Shown here piece after piece: positions 37,104 to 44,903 of a DNA stretch of 64,000 nt. Each line of letters begins with the position of its first letter. Position 1 is the first letter of the stretch. The notes beneath the pieces were generated by a model that was not told where the DNA came from, ran no database searches, and saw only the letters and a program-made list of their open reading frames with translations. Source of the DNA: Chitinibacter sp. FCG-7 (lineage in GTDB: Bacteria; Pseudomonadota; Gammaproteobacteria; Burkholderiales; Chitinibacteraceae); contig NZ_CP157355.1 in NCBI RefSeq assembly GCF_040047665.1, forward strand, positions 372,001 through 436,000, read 5' to 3'. Made by a program: the position numbers and the translations under genes.

Positions 37104-37539
37104 CGATTATCACAGAATAAAAACCATCAAATTCTTACAAATAAAAAAACACATATTCCAACTTTACCAACGCAACATACATCCAATTTTTACTTTACGA
37201 AAATCATAATAAAACAAGACACATGTAAGCTAAATAAAATCAAGCTACCCATTGAGCTACCTTTACAGACACTACTACACCGTCGAGCGGCTTACTGCAA
37301 CAAAGGCAAAGATTAGCCACTATCTTCATCATTCTTTGCTTTTATTGCAGCAATGACTTAAATCATGCATGTCAATATTTATTAAATAATGACGAACGAA
37401 CCTAAGCTATAACTCGATAACTTACTGACCGAAATCGCCATCCATTAAGCCCCCTAGTCCGGGTTGTCACCCAACTCCGCTCAGCACTTGGAAGTACGTT
37501 ATAATTTCAGCCGGTTACCAATTAAAGCAGTTGTATAAA
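37104..37539. other. Non-coding gap between the chimeric selO and the methyltransferase
   Basis: No convincing ORF. It contains AAGCTACCC (37242-37250) and GAGCTACCT (37254-37262), both repeated near the other element end, and a TATAAT at 37500-37505, 35 bp upstream of the methyltransferase ATG, with no good -35 box. Confidence 0.55.
37242..37262. repeat. Left pair of AGCTACC repeats (possible integrase arm sites)
   Basis: AAGCTACCC and GAGCTACCT three bases apart. The same two 9-mers occur in opposite order at 43891-43910, beside the integrase gene. Shared motifs at both ends suggest arm-type binding sites, but the left pair is about 840 bp from the core. Confidence 0.35.
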
Positions 37540-38697
37540 ATGAAGCTGGTTGATTTTTTTTCAGGTGCAGGCGGGTTAAGTAGCGGGCTCAATCAAGCGG
37601 GCTTCAATTCGATATTGGGCTCAGACATTCACCCTGTCTACGCAAATACATACCAAATCAATCACCCCAACGCAAAAGTCATCACACGTGACATTCGCAC
37701 ACTTACTGACGACGATATTTTTTCCCTGACTGGGCTTAAGGTTGGTGAGTTAGACTTAATCGCCGGAGGACCACCTTGTCAGGGATTCTCAGTCAACGCA
37801 CCAATCCGGTCTCTCGACGACCAGCGAAATCACTTATTTAAAGACTACCTCAGAATTGCAGATAGCCTTCGCCCCAAAGCTATCCTAATCGAAAATGTTC
37901 CCGGACTTCTTTCGTTAGGCAAAGGTTCTGTTGTTGAGGCTATCTATAAAGAGTTAACAAACATGGGCTACTCAGTGGCTCATAAAGTTCTTTTTGCAGG
38001 GCATTACGGTGTGCCGCAGATGCGCTTTAGAACTATCTTCATAGCGCTGCGAGATGGTGGGAAGATTGAGTTTCCCGAGCCAACTCATGATGCCAGTGCC
38101 ATTGCGAACTTTGGTGGAGCAAAGGAACACTGCATCAAATTATCCCCCTTATTCGCGGCACAGTTAAAAAGAAAAACTACGGTCAGTGATGCGCTTTCGG
38201 ATCTCCCCGCACTAAGCCTAGGGCAAGCAATCCACGATATTGATTACCCAATACTCCCGCAATCGGAGTTTCAATCAATTTTACGAGCAGACTCTAGCCG
38301 CATTTACAACCATGCTTGCGCCAAGCTTGGAAAAGTCAACCTTGAGCGACTAAAGCACATACCTCAAGGCGGAAGCTGGCGAGACATACCACATGATTTG
38401 CTCCCAGCAGGACTCCAGCGTGCGAGAAGAAGTGATCATACAAAACGTTACGGCAGACTCCATCCGGATGAGCTTTGCAGTACGATCCTTACCAAGTGCG
38501 ATCCACACTGGGGTAGTTTCTTTCATCCAAACCAAGATCGTGCGCTGTCGGTACGTGAGGCCGCAAGAATTCAGTCGTTTCCTGACAATTTTATCTTTAC
38601 CGGTAGTCTGACTGAACAATTTGAGCAAGTTGGTAACGCTGTCCCCGCTCTAATGGCGAAATCAATTGGTGAAACTATTAAAAAGTTAATTTCATGA
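37540..38697 (+). CDS. DNA (cytosine-5) methyltransferase of a type II R-M system
   Basis: A 385-residue C5-cytosine methyltransferase. Motif I is LVDFFSGAGGLSSGLNQAGF at the N-terminus, motif IV GGPPCQGFS contains the catalytic Cys, motif VI is LIENVPG, motif VIII is PQMRFRTIFIAL, and motifs IX/X end in QVGNAVPALMAKSIGE. The frame opens at a TTG at 37531, but the ATG at 37540 starts exactly at the conserved MKLVDFFSG. The stop overlaps the endonuclease start by 4 bp (ATGA). Its target would be shared with the NotI-like partner; the exact sequence is not predictable from here. Confidence 0.92.
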   Translation: MKLVDFFSGAGGLSSGLNQAGFNSILGSDIHPVYANTYQINHPNAKVITRDIRTLTDDDIFSLTGLKVGELDLIAGGPPCQGFSVNAPIRSLDDQRNHLFKDYLRIADSLRPKAILIENVPGLLSLGKGSVVEAIYKELTNMGYSVAHKVLFAGHYGVPQMRFRTIFIALRDGGKIEFPEPTHDASAIANFGGAKEHCIKLSPLFAAQLKRKTTVSDALSDLPALSLGQAIHDIDYPILPQSEFQSILRADSSRIYNHACAKLGKVNLERLKHIPQGGSWRDIPHDLLPAGLQRARRSDHTKRYGRLHPDELCSTILTKCDPHWGSFFHPNQDRALSVREAARIQSFPDNFIFTGSLTEQFEQVGNAVPALMAKSIGETIKKLIS

Positions 38698-39613
38698 CCG
38701 ATAAGAAAAAAAACGTAACTCAGTCACAAAGAACTTTAGTTGAAGTATTTGGATACGATCCAAGAGATGTGAGCAAGGTTGCCAGACAATTCTGGCATCT
38801 AAATGCATGTCCGTTCGTAGGGCGAGCGTGCATAAAATTTGACCATACAAATACTATTTGTTACGGGACGTGCTCGGTAACAAATACAGGGCAAAATGTT
38901 GTCATCTGTCCCGTCCGACTCTATGCAAACGATTACGAAACTATTCGTGAGGTTGCTAGGGATGCATTCGGGGAGAATCTCCCTTTATTAATGTTTGATG
39001 ACTACATTAAACAAGTTACTACGTCAGGGACAAATTTCGATGGAATCGTCGCGCTAGGCCAAAACTCGGGCAAAGAAGTAAAAATAACAAAAATGAGCAT
39101 GGATTGGGTTCTTGCGCATATAAAAAATGGCGAATTGATTGAGTATGTAGGGATTGAAGTTCAATCAATTGATATTACCGGCAACTACCGAGATGCATGG
39201 TATGCCGCACGAGACGAGAAAGCAGACATCCCCCCTCAGGTCACGGGCTGAACTGGGCAAACGTGCACAAGCGATTGATCCCTCAAATTATACGAAAGAG
39301 CGTTGTTTACTCTAAATCGAAAATGGTACACAAGGGACTCTACTTTGTTGTGCCTGAGCCCGTTTACCAGCGCTTTGAAGAGGTCATAGGGAAAGACATT
39401 CCAGTAGAAAGTGAGTCGGGGAAGAATATCATCACTGTCCACACCTATGATCTGAGCGATGCCGTACCATCCGGGGAAAGAAGAACGCTCATTAAACAGC
39501 GAACGATTAGATTTAAGTTGGACGAGTTCTCTGCCCGGTTCATTAGCGGCCCTGGACTGCCATCAGGGGAAGCCCTTGATCAAAAAATTAGAGAAATACT
39601 CTCCTGCATGTAA
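38694..39613 (+). pseudogene. NotI-like restriction endonuclease, frameshifted in a C6 run
   Basis: The first frame (38694-39251, 185 residues) has four cysteines (39, 46, 56, 60) in an arrangement like the metal-binding region of NotI, the FDGIVALGQNSGKEVKI segment and IEVQSIDITGNYRDA, which fits the E-x-Q variant PD-(D/E)xK active site of the NotI family. It ends at PPQVTG. The family continuation GLNWANVHKRLIPQIIRKSV onward lies in the +1 frame to 39613. One extra C in the six-C run at 39230-39235 would give IPPSGHGLNWANVHKRL without interruption. As read, the endonuclease is truncated while its methyltransferase is intact. Confidence 0.78.
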
Positions 39614-39749
39614 CGTATATCCATACACCACAAAGCTCATCATAGAGGCAGAATTTTATTAGTTAGAATCGTAAAAATGCGATTTAGTAGTTTAAAATCG
39701 ATTTAATTTAGAAACTTCAGTCATGACAACGCTATTGTTACTCGACTAA

Positions 39750-39785
39750 AAAAACACCGTTAAAACTGATCTTAACGGTGTTTTT
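39750..39785 (+). terminator. Strong rho-independent terminator after the R-M operon
   Basis: Perfect 14-bp stem AAAAACACCGTTAA/TTAACGGTGTTTTT with an eight-base loop. The A and T tracts make it usable in both directions. Confidence 0.85.
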
Positions 39786-39949
39786 ACTTATTGTTCTTAC
39801 CAACAAACTCCAGCCCTCCACCATCTCCGTTAAAAATAACGACATTAATGGCCCTTTGGCTAAATCATCGAATTACACTCTAATCAACTACATTCTGACT
39901 TTCTTGCTCTTCTATTGCCCCCCCAGAAACTAACGCGCTCCGCTTGTTA

Positions 39950-40000
39950 TACTCTGTTTGTTTCAAATTCAACAAAGTCGAATTTAAAACAAACAGAGTA
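39950..40000. repeat. 21-bp inverted repeat upstream of oriT
   Basis: Arms TACTCTGTTTGTTTCAAATTC (39950-39970) and its near-complement at 39980-40000, with one mismatch and a nine-base loop. The mismatch would be a G-U pair in a minus-strand transcript. It may be a relaxosome/replication site, a countertranscript RNA or a terminator. Confidence 0.75.
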
Positions 40001-40200
40001 ATAATTGCATTTCTCTCCGGCCCGGCATTACAATAATAAAGGACCAATAAAATACCGGTAAAATTGAAATACCTTTCTTAACCCAATAAAAGATATTTTC
40101 AATTATTTTAATAATTACCACCAATAAACCCATAGTTTTCATTTTTTACAATTTAATTTATCAAAATATTATTAATCGCAATTTTGAAAAATGCTCCCTG

Positions 40201-40243
40201 CTAAGGGCGCACTTATCCAAACAGTAGTTTGGTGCGCCCTCCG
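40201..40243. other. Candidate oriT, RSF1010/IncQ-like nic region
   Basis: The motif GTGCGCCCT, the core of the RSF1010/R1162-type nic region, occurs on both strands: minus strand TAAGTGCGCCCTTAG (complement of 40201-40215) and plus strand at 40232-40240. Between them is the inverted repeat CCAAAC-AGTA-GTTTGG (40217-40232), which directly precedes the plus-strand nic-like motif as in IncQ oriT. It lies 37 bp upstream of the relaxase ATG. The nick strand is inferred, not shown. Confidence 0.72.
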
Positions 40244-40279
40244 GGGGATTTAAAACGATCAAAAGGATTAATTTTAAAA

Positions 40280-41191
40280 ATGGCTATTTTCCACGCAACA
40301 ATTAAAAGCCACAGCAGAAAGCCGACAAATAACAACAAAGGCTCTTTACTGTCCATTGTCGCTTACCGCTGCGGAATAAAAATTAGAGATGAAAAATTAA
40401 ATTTAGAATTTGATTTTTCTAAAAAAAGCGACGTTCGAGAAAATTTTTTAGTTTTTTCCAAAAAATTCGAGGGCGCTTACTTGGCAGAGGGAGGAAGAAT
40501 CGATGATATTCCGGCGTTCTGGGCTACGCAGGACAAAAAAGAGTTAAAGGTAAACTCAAACCACAGCCGTGAATGGGAGCTGGCACTCCCATGCGAATTG
40601 AGTCGCGAACAACAACGCGAACTAGCCGAGAAATTTGCCGTTGAATTTTGCGAAATTCATGACGTTGCCGGATCAGTTTCTGTACATAACGGTAGAAAAA
40701 AACGTAGCAAAAACTGTGACGTAGATGACGACATTCAAAATAATCATTGCCATTTTCTTTATACCACTAGAGATTCAAATGGTGACAAAACTAGGCAATT
40801 TAACGACCACCCGGAAAAAAAAATCGTCACCGAAGAGGGACGCTTGCTGTGGGAAAATTTGTGCAATGCCGCTTTGAAAAATGCAGGCAGCGATGCTCGC
40901 GTTTCTCGCCTAAGCAACGCCGACAGAGGTATAACAGAAGCGCCCGGATACCACACCGGCCCAAACGAGCGCGATTGGAAATTATCCTCGGAGGAGCATC
41001 AGCGACGGAAAAACGCGGCAAAGAAAAAGCATGATGATCGACTAAAAAAAATAAACGAACGGAAGCTTCAAGACAGCCGAATTTTCGCAATAAAACAGGC
41101 CGAAATAGAGCAGATGAATGATGTTTTGCTCGGTCAACGAGCAATAGCCGACCAACTCAACTACGATATACAGAAAAAAAGAATGAGTTGA
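40280..41191 (+). CDS. MobA/MobL-family relaxase (MobQ type)
   Basis: A 303-residue conjugative relaxase/nickase. It begins MAIFHATIKSHSRK, a form typical of MobA/MobL, followed by SIVAYRCG. The metal-binding histidine motif is in NNHCHFLYTTRDSNGDKTRQ, and ARVSRLSNADRGITEAPGYH follows the active domain. The ATG at 40280 has AAAGGA upstream; the frame also opens at 40229 inside the oriT. MobQ relaxases are often longer, with a C-terminal coiled coil. Here that part seems to be in the next frame (41188-41406), just after an A7 run. It would nick the adjacent oriT and pilot the strand through a helper's secretion system. Confidence 0.85.
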   Translation: MAIFHATIKSHSRKPTNNNKGSLLSIVAYRCGIKIRDEKLNLEFDFSKKSDVRENFLVFSKKFEGAYLAEGGRIDDIPAFWATQDKKELKVNSNHSREWELALPCELSREQQRELAEKFAVEFCEIHDVAGSVSVHNGRKKRSKNCDVDDDIQNNHCHFLYTTRDSNGDKTRQFNDHPEKKIVTEEGRLLWENLCNAALKNAGSDARVSRLSNADRGITEAPGYHTGPNERDWKLSSEEHQRRKNAAKKKHDDRLKKINERKLQDSRIFAIKQAEIEQMNDVLLGQRAIADQLNYDIQKKRMS

Positions 41192-41406
41192 CAGTAAAAA
41201 CACACGAAATCGAAACTAACGAAATTAAATTAACTAATACAAAAAAACAACTAGAAAAAGAGGAAAAGCGGCTAGCTGAATTAAAAAATCAAGATCAGCA
41301 GGACAGTGGGTGGGAAACGCCAAAAACAAGATCAGAGCTTGCTCTAGAAAATCTAAAAAATCAACAAAGCCTAGCGAACAACCCATTTACAAAGAAATTC
41401 AGATAA
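41188..41406 (+). CDS. Small coiled-coil ORF, possible C-terminus of the relaxase
   Basis: A 72-residue, Lys/Glu-rich, strongly coiled-coil sequence (NEIKLTNTKKQLEKEEKRLA) that starts at a TTG overlapping the relaxase stop. In the same frame it is open upstream through the AAAAAAA run at 41174-41180, so a -1 slip there would fuse it to the relaxase. No function is known if it is independent. Confidence 0.5.
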   Translation: MTVKTHEIETNEIKLTNTKKQLEKEEKRLAELKNQDQQDSGWETPKTRSELALENLKNQQSLANNPFTKKFR

Positions 41407-41760
41407 TTCCAATCGCTACTTCAAAGCGTGGGTTTCAAGGGAGCGAAGGATAATTAGATATAAGACTTAGCTTACTCCAACCATTACAATTGGTATTCTT
41501 ACTGGATATTTTTAACATCTTATAGTTGACTTTTTTTGAAAAATCAAGCGTTGTCAACATTAAATTAATTAAATAAATCAACCTATTTTTTTCTTACACT
41601 ACAAAAAATCTAGCAAAAACCAATTTACTGAATTTTATAAAAAGTTGACATAATTAAAAAACATACATAATAATTTATTTTAATTACCCTATTGATTTAA
41701 TTATCTCTCATACGTAAAATTTTTATTGTCTGAGTTAAATTTTACACCAAGGAGACAAAA
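41407..41760. other. AT-rich non-coding region upstream of the rep gene
   Basis: About 350 bp of very AT-rich sequence without a supported ORF. It has recurring GTTGAC or GTCAAC motifs (near 41525, 41551-41559 and 41645) that could bind the Rep protein. AT-richness next to a Rep gene fits a replication origin, but no regular iterons are visible. Confidence 0.45.
41646..41672 (+). promoter_or_regulatory. Possible sigma-70 promoter of the rep gene
   Basis: A perfect -35 TTGACA (41646-41651) is followed after 15 bases by CATAAT (41667-41672), one mismatch from TATAAT but with short spacing. About 90 bp upstream of the ATG. Confidence 0.35.
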
Positions 41761-42309
41761 ATGGACATTCAAGATTTCCAAAAAAAATCACCTAACATTC
41801 AAAAAATAATACTAGAAAAATTATCAAATAACAGCGAAAAACTGGAGAAACTAGAAAAAGAAATAACAGACAAAAAGAAACTATTTGAGGAAAACAAAAA
41901 CTTCCAATTTTGGCAATTTAATTCTCAGACATTTTCCGCAATTATAAAAAAATTAGATAAAAAAAGCGAAAGTGATATATTTTTGGCACTTTGTCAATTT
42001 TCACAAAAGAATAACAGCGTTTACATTTCACAGGAAACTCTTTCAAAATTGACAAATTATTCTCGCCCCACCGTTTCAAATGCTTTGAAGAAATTAATCA
42101 CTGAAAAGCTGATTCTACGGCTGGGCGACTCCTTGTACGTCCTCAACGCAGATTTGGTCTGGCAAACTGGATTTTCAAAAAAGACGTATGCACATTTTAA
42201 GACGACAGTCATTCCCTCGGAAGAACAAATTGAAATGTTGACAACATTTAAAAATAGTAAGAAAACATACAAAAAGGCGCAATCAATTAGCACAAAAGCT
42301 TATTTTTGA
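41761..42309 (+). CDS. RepL-like winged-helix replication protein
   Basis: A 182-residue protein with an N-terminal coiled coil (about 20-50) and a winged-helix segment (about 85-135: YISQETLSKLTNYSRPTVSN, ALKKLITEKLILRLGDSLYVLN) resembling the RepL plasmid replication family, in which an HTH is followed by a beta-wing and N-P/A residues. A strong AAGGAGA site precedes the ATG. Next to AT-rich DNA and a relaxase it most likely starts replication of an excised form, but a transcriptional regulator cannot be excluded. Codon use is very AT-rich. Confidence 0.6.
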   Translation: MDIQDFQKKSPNIQKIILEKLSNNSEKLEKLEKEITDKKKLFEENKNFQFWQFNSQTFSAIIKKLDKKSESDIFLALCQFSQKNNSVYISQETLSKLTNYSRPTVSNALKKLITEKLILRLGDSLYVLNADLVWQTGFSKKTYAHFKTTVIPSEEQIEMLTTFKNSKKTYKKAQSISTKAYF

Positions 42310-42358
42310 CATGCAAAATAACGAAAATTGAACTTATTGCACTTTACACCTGAGTAGC

Positions 42359-42385
42359 AAAAGCCCGTTTTACGGGCTTTTTTTT
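42359..42385. terminator. Bidirectional terminator between rep and int
   Basis: Stem AAAAGCCCG/CGGGCTTTT with a five-base loop, followed by a T-run. It separates the convergent rep and integrase genes. Confidence 0.85.
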
Positions 42386-43854
42386 CAACCGTCCGAAGTT
42401 AAATTCGGCACTTTACCTCGTCCACCTGTATCAATTTTGAACTCCCCGCCCGGACGAAAACCTAGGTCTACAAAATGATTTCCCACTTTCTCTACTTCGG
42501 CAGAGACCATTTTGAAAATTGTTGATTTTTTCGAATAATGAACAATATTTACATCCTTTATTTTATGACCTAGTGCAAGTTTTTGAATGAGGAAATCTTG
42601 CGAAAAATCTAAAACCAAATTTGAAAAAGTTCTCCGTAAGTCGTGGCTTGAAAATTTTTTCATATTATTATTTTTACAAAATTCTGAAATCCCATTACTG
42701 GTATTCGACAAAGATTTTTCTTGAATATGTGGCACTAAAACTGGTGATGTTGTTTTTGTATTTTCTTCAAAATTATCACGATAATGCGGGTTTGGAAAAA
42801 CGAACTCAGATGAATCGCCAACTGCTTTTTTTCGAAAAAGCAACACTTCACGCAATGGTTTTGAAACATGCACCAAAATGGGAAGGCCATTCTTTGTATT
42901 GTCAATTTTAATTACACAATTCTCCAAATCTATATTTTTCCACACCAAAGACACAACATTAATTGATCGAACCCCTGTAAATAACTCAACAATTAAAATA
43001 TCCTTATAGCTTCTAGAAAATCTACATTCATCCGAGTAAATAAACTGAAAAAACTTTCTCAACTCAAAGTCATTTAAAAATCGATTCCTTTCTTTTTCAG
43101 GTTGCATTAATTCAGCACCAAAAGGAAAGAAAGGGAAATTCACATTGCCAGCCTTTGTTTCTTCTTTGATAATTTTTGACAAATACCCAATTAATTTGTT
43201 AAGCAAATAGTCGCCAGAATTATTCCTCCTAACGTATCTACTACCATCCTTTTTAATTTTATCTACTCTACTCTCGTCAATCTCGCGAATTTTGTTAATG
43301 AATTCTATTTTGAATTTCCTTACTTGCTCCAGAGTTAATTCTGAAAATTTCAACGATGGAAATCTTGTCAAATCAGATATTAGCCATTTTTCTATTTCCT
43401 TAATTTGCTGATTTTTTGACTTAATTTGTGCAATAGATAACACGTTGTCAATATATGACCGAGCAACATCTGCAACTGTGCGTGTTATATATTTTCTAGT
43501 ATATGCATTTCTGATTTTCTCATTTTTTTCTTCCTCAAAAAAATCCTTTGGATCAAGTCCTTTTTTAAAAATGGCAAAATATTCAGCATATTTTTCAAGT
43601 GCGGACGCTGTACTTTCTCTTATTTTTGAAGAGTCCAGAGCACCAAGCGTAATTTGTCTTTTGTTATGGCTCACAGGCTGGTTGTAGCGAAATACCCAAC
43701 TGAATGTCTGATTTTTTGGGTAAAAGATCAGGCACAACCCGGTTTTTCCGCTATAGGTGAACAGGATTTTTTCCTTTGTCTCACCAGAAAATTCGCCAGC
43801 CCTAACTCGTTTTAACAGCGTTTCCACGCTGGAGAATTCTCTATTTTTTACCAT
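42385..43854 (-). CDS. int: P4-type tyrosine recombinase (integrase)
   Basis: A 489-residue integrase. The N-terminus resembles the DUF4102 domain of P4-like integrases (LCLIFYPKNQTFSWVFRYNQ, KRQITLGAL, KKGLDPKD). The catalytic domain has Arg296 (ELFTGVRSINVVSLVW), Lys321, His404 and Arg407 (HDLRRTF), His430 (LALGHK) and nucleophile Tyr440 (VHYSK), a complete set. The ATG at 43854 has a GAGGGAG site; a GTG at 43875 is also in frame. It starts about 200 bp from the attR core and reads into the element, the usual position. The unusual target, the selO active-site codons, is inferred from the flanking cores. Confidence 0.92.
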   Translation of the reverse strand: MVKNREFSSVETLLKRVRAGEFSGETKEKILFTYSGKTGLCLIFYPKNQTFSWVFRYNQPVSHNKRQITLGALDSSKIRESTASALEKYAEYFAIFKKGLDPKDFFEEEKNEKIRNAYTRKYITRTVADVARSYIDNVLSIAQIKSKNQQIKEIEKWLISDLTRFPSLKFSELTLEQVRKFKIEFINKIREIDESRVDKIKKDGSRYVRRNNSGDYLLNKLIGYLSKIIKEETKAGNVNFPFFPFGAELMQPEKERNRFLNDFELRKFFQFIYSDECRFSRSYKDILIVELFTGVRSINVVSLVWKNIDLENCVIKIDNTKNGLPILVHVSKPLREVLLFRKKAVGDSSEFVFPNPHYRDNFEENTKTTSPVLVPHIQEKSLSNTSNGISEFCKNNNMKKFSSHDLRRTFSNLVLDFSQDFLIQKLALGHKIKDVNIVHYSKKSTIFKMVSAEVEKVGNHFVDLGFRPGGEFKIDTGGRGKVPNLTSDG

Positions 43855-43890
43855 CCCTGCTCCCTCATCGATCACATTAGCCAGCTCGCT

Positions 43891-43910
43891 GAGCTACCTA
43901 CAAGCTACCC
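43891..43910. repeat. Right pair of AGCTACC repeats (possible integrase arm sites)
   Basis: GAGCTACCT (43891-43899) and AAGCTACCC (43902-43910), matching the pair at 37242-37262 in reverse order, 140 bp from the attR core and just upstream of int. Confidence 0.4.
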
Positions 43911-44050
43911 TAACCCTCTACCTGATGGTCACTATATAAAAATTTCTTGTCAATACAAAACAACCATATAAATCACTGTTTATCAACAGATAATAGCATT
44001 TTTTCAAAGTAAAGTCAGGCCAGAGAGGAAATACATAAAGTAATGAATAG

Positions 44051-44062
44051 CGACAATATGTC
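44051..44062 (+). other. attR core
   Basis: CGACAATATGTC, identical to the core at 36398-36409. The sequence to its left is element DNA; to its right it is the resident selO 3' half. Confidence 0.82.
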
Positions 44063-44756
44063 GATTCTGGGGCTAACCCTTGACTATGGCCCTTATGGTT
44101 TTCTGGATGGATTTGACGCGGGACATATCTGCAACCATTCAGACGACAGTGGCCGCTATGCCTACAATCAGCAGCCACAAATCGGGCTCTGGAACCTGCA
44201 CTGCCTCGCACAAGCGTTGCTGCCGCTGATCCCGCGTGACGATTTGCTCGCCGCACTGGGCGAATATCAGCCCCAGTTTGAAGCGGCCTTTGCCGAGCAG
44301 CTCCGCCGCAAACTGGGTTTTGCCACCTGGCAGGAAGACGACTGGACGCTGGTCACCGATCTGTTTGAGCTGATGCAGGCCACGCACACCGACTGGACGC
44401 TATTCTGGCGCAGCCTGAGCCATTGGCCTTTGCAGCAGAACACCGCCGAATTACGCGATCTGTTTTTGGCGCGTAACGAATTCGATCAATGGTTAGCGCG
44501 CTACCAGAGCAGACTGAACGACGGCATCACGCCCGAACAGCGCAGCCAAGCCATGCTCTTAGCCAACCCCAAGTACATCTTGCGCAACTATCTGGCGGAA
44601 AACGCGATTGCACTGGCCCAGCAAGGCGATTTTAGCGAGATCAAGCGCCTGCATCGCTGCTTGATGCAGCCCTTTGCCGAGCAGCCCGAGTTTGCCGCCT
44701 ACGCCGCTATGCCACCTGAGTGGGCCAAAGAAATTACACTCAGTTGCTCCTCCTAA
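44051..44756 (+). pseudogene. Stranded resident selO 3' half
   Basis: Encodes the C-terminal half of SelO from the D-N-M-S-I-L loop to SCSS, in the GC-richer style of the chromosome. It lost its 5' half to the integration event. An in-frame ATG at 44043 supplied by the element and a GAGAGGAAA stretch upstream could allow translation of a 237-residue fragment, but this would lack Lys110 and the N-lobe and so should not be an active AMPylase. Confidence 0.9.
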
Positions 44757-44830
44757 CAATCCAGGAGTAAATACAGGGGTATATCACTACAGTCATTGAT
44801 AATAATGCTCTTTATAAATATACCCCCAAT

Positions 44831-44862
44831 AAAAAACCGCTCATTTTCGAGCGGTTTTTTTT
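44831..44862 (+). terminator. Terminator after the resident selO end
   Basis: Stem CCGCTC/GAGCGG flanked by A6 and T8, 75 bp after the stop. Probably the original selO terminator. It is followed by a tandem 13-mer, TTATTAGGTCATG twice (44861-44886). Confidence 0.8.
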
Positions 44863-44903
44863 ATTAGGTCATGTTATTAGGTCATGCCGCATGATTAGCA
44901 GGA

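Larger units (their letters stand above)
39614..40279. other. Non-coding mobilization region between R-M genes and relaxase
   Basis: About 670 bp with no supported ORF. It holds a strong terminator (39750-39785), a 21-bp inverted repeat (39950-40000), a seven-C run (39918-39924) and an oriT-like segment (40201-40243). Confidence 0.7.
36398..44062. mobile_element. Integrated mobilizable element inserted in selO, about 7.66 kb
   Basis: Bounded by identical 12-bp cores (36398-36409 and 44051-44062), each inside a copy of the selO catalytic-loop codons. In order it contains: replacement selO 3' end, C5-methyltransferase plus NotI-like endonuclease, terminator, long inverted repeat, RSF1010-like oriT, MobA/MobL relaxase, coiled-coil ORF, RepL-like protein, and a P4-type integrase next to the right end reading inward. 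Base composition is clearly more AT-rich than the flanks, most strongly from 40 to 44 kb. No transfer (T4SS) genes are present, so transfer would need a helper. The name integrative mobilizable element is inferred from gene content. Confidence 0.88.

Noticed and set aside
39950..40000. CRISPR repeat
   Set aside because: A single inverted repeat without regularly spaced copies, and no cas genes in the window.
43930..43970. Strong int promoter with TTGACA
   Set aside because: TTGACA is present on the minus strand, but the nearest TATA-like box is only about 10 bases away, too close for sigma-70.
36398..44062. Temperate prophage
   Set aside because: No capsid, terminase, tail or lysis genes; relaxase and oriT indicate a mobilizable element.
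36398..44062. tRNA-type attachment site
   Set aside because: No tRNA-like sequence at either junction; the cores lie in selO codons.
44043..44756. Second selO gene or tandem duplication
   Set aside because: It lacks the 5' half, begins at the att core and lies beyond the integrase; displacement by integration explains it better.
44861..44886. Tandem 13-mer TTATTAGGTCATG as an attachment or insertion footprint
   Set aside because: It lies outside both att cores and has no mobile gene beside it; more likely local replication slippage.
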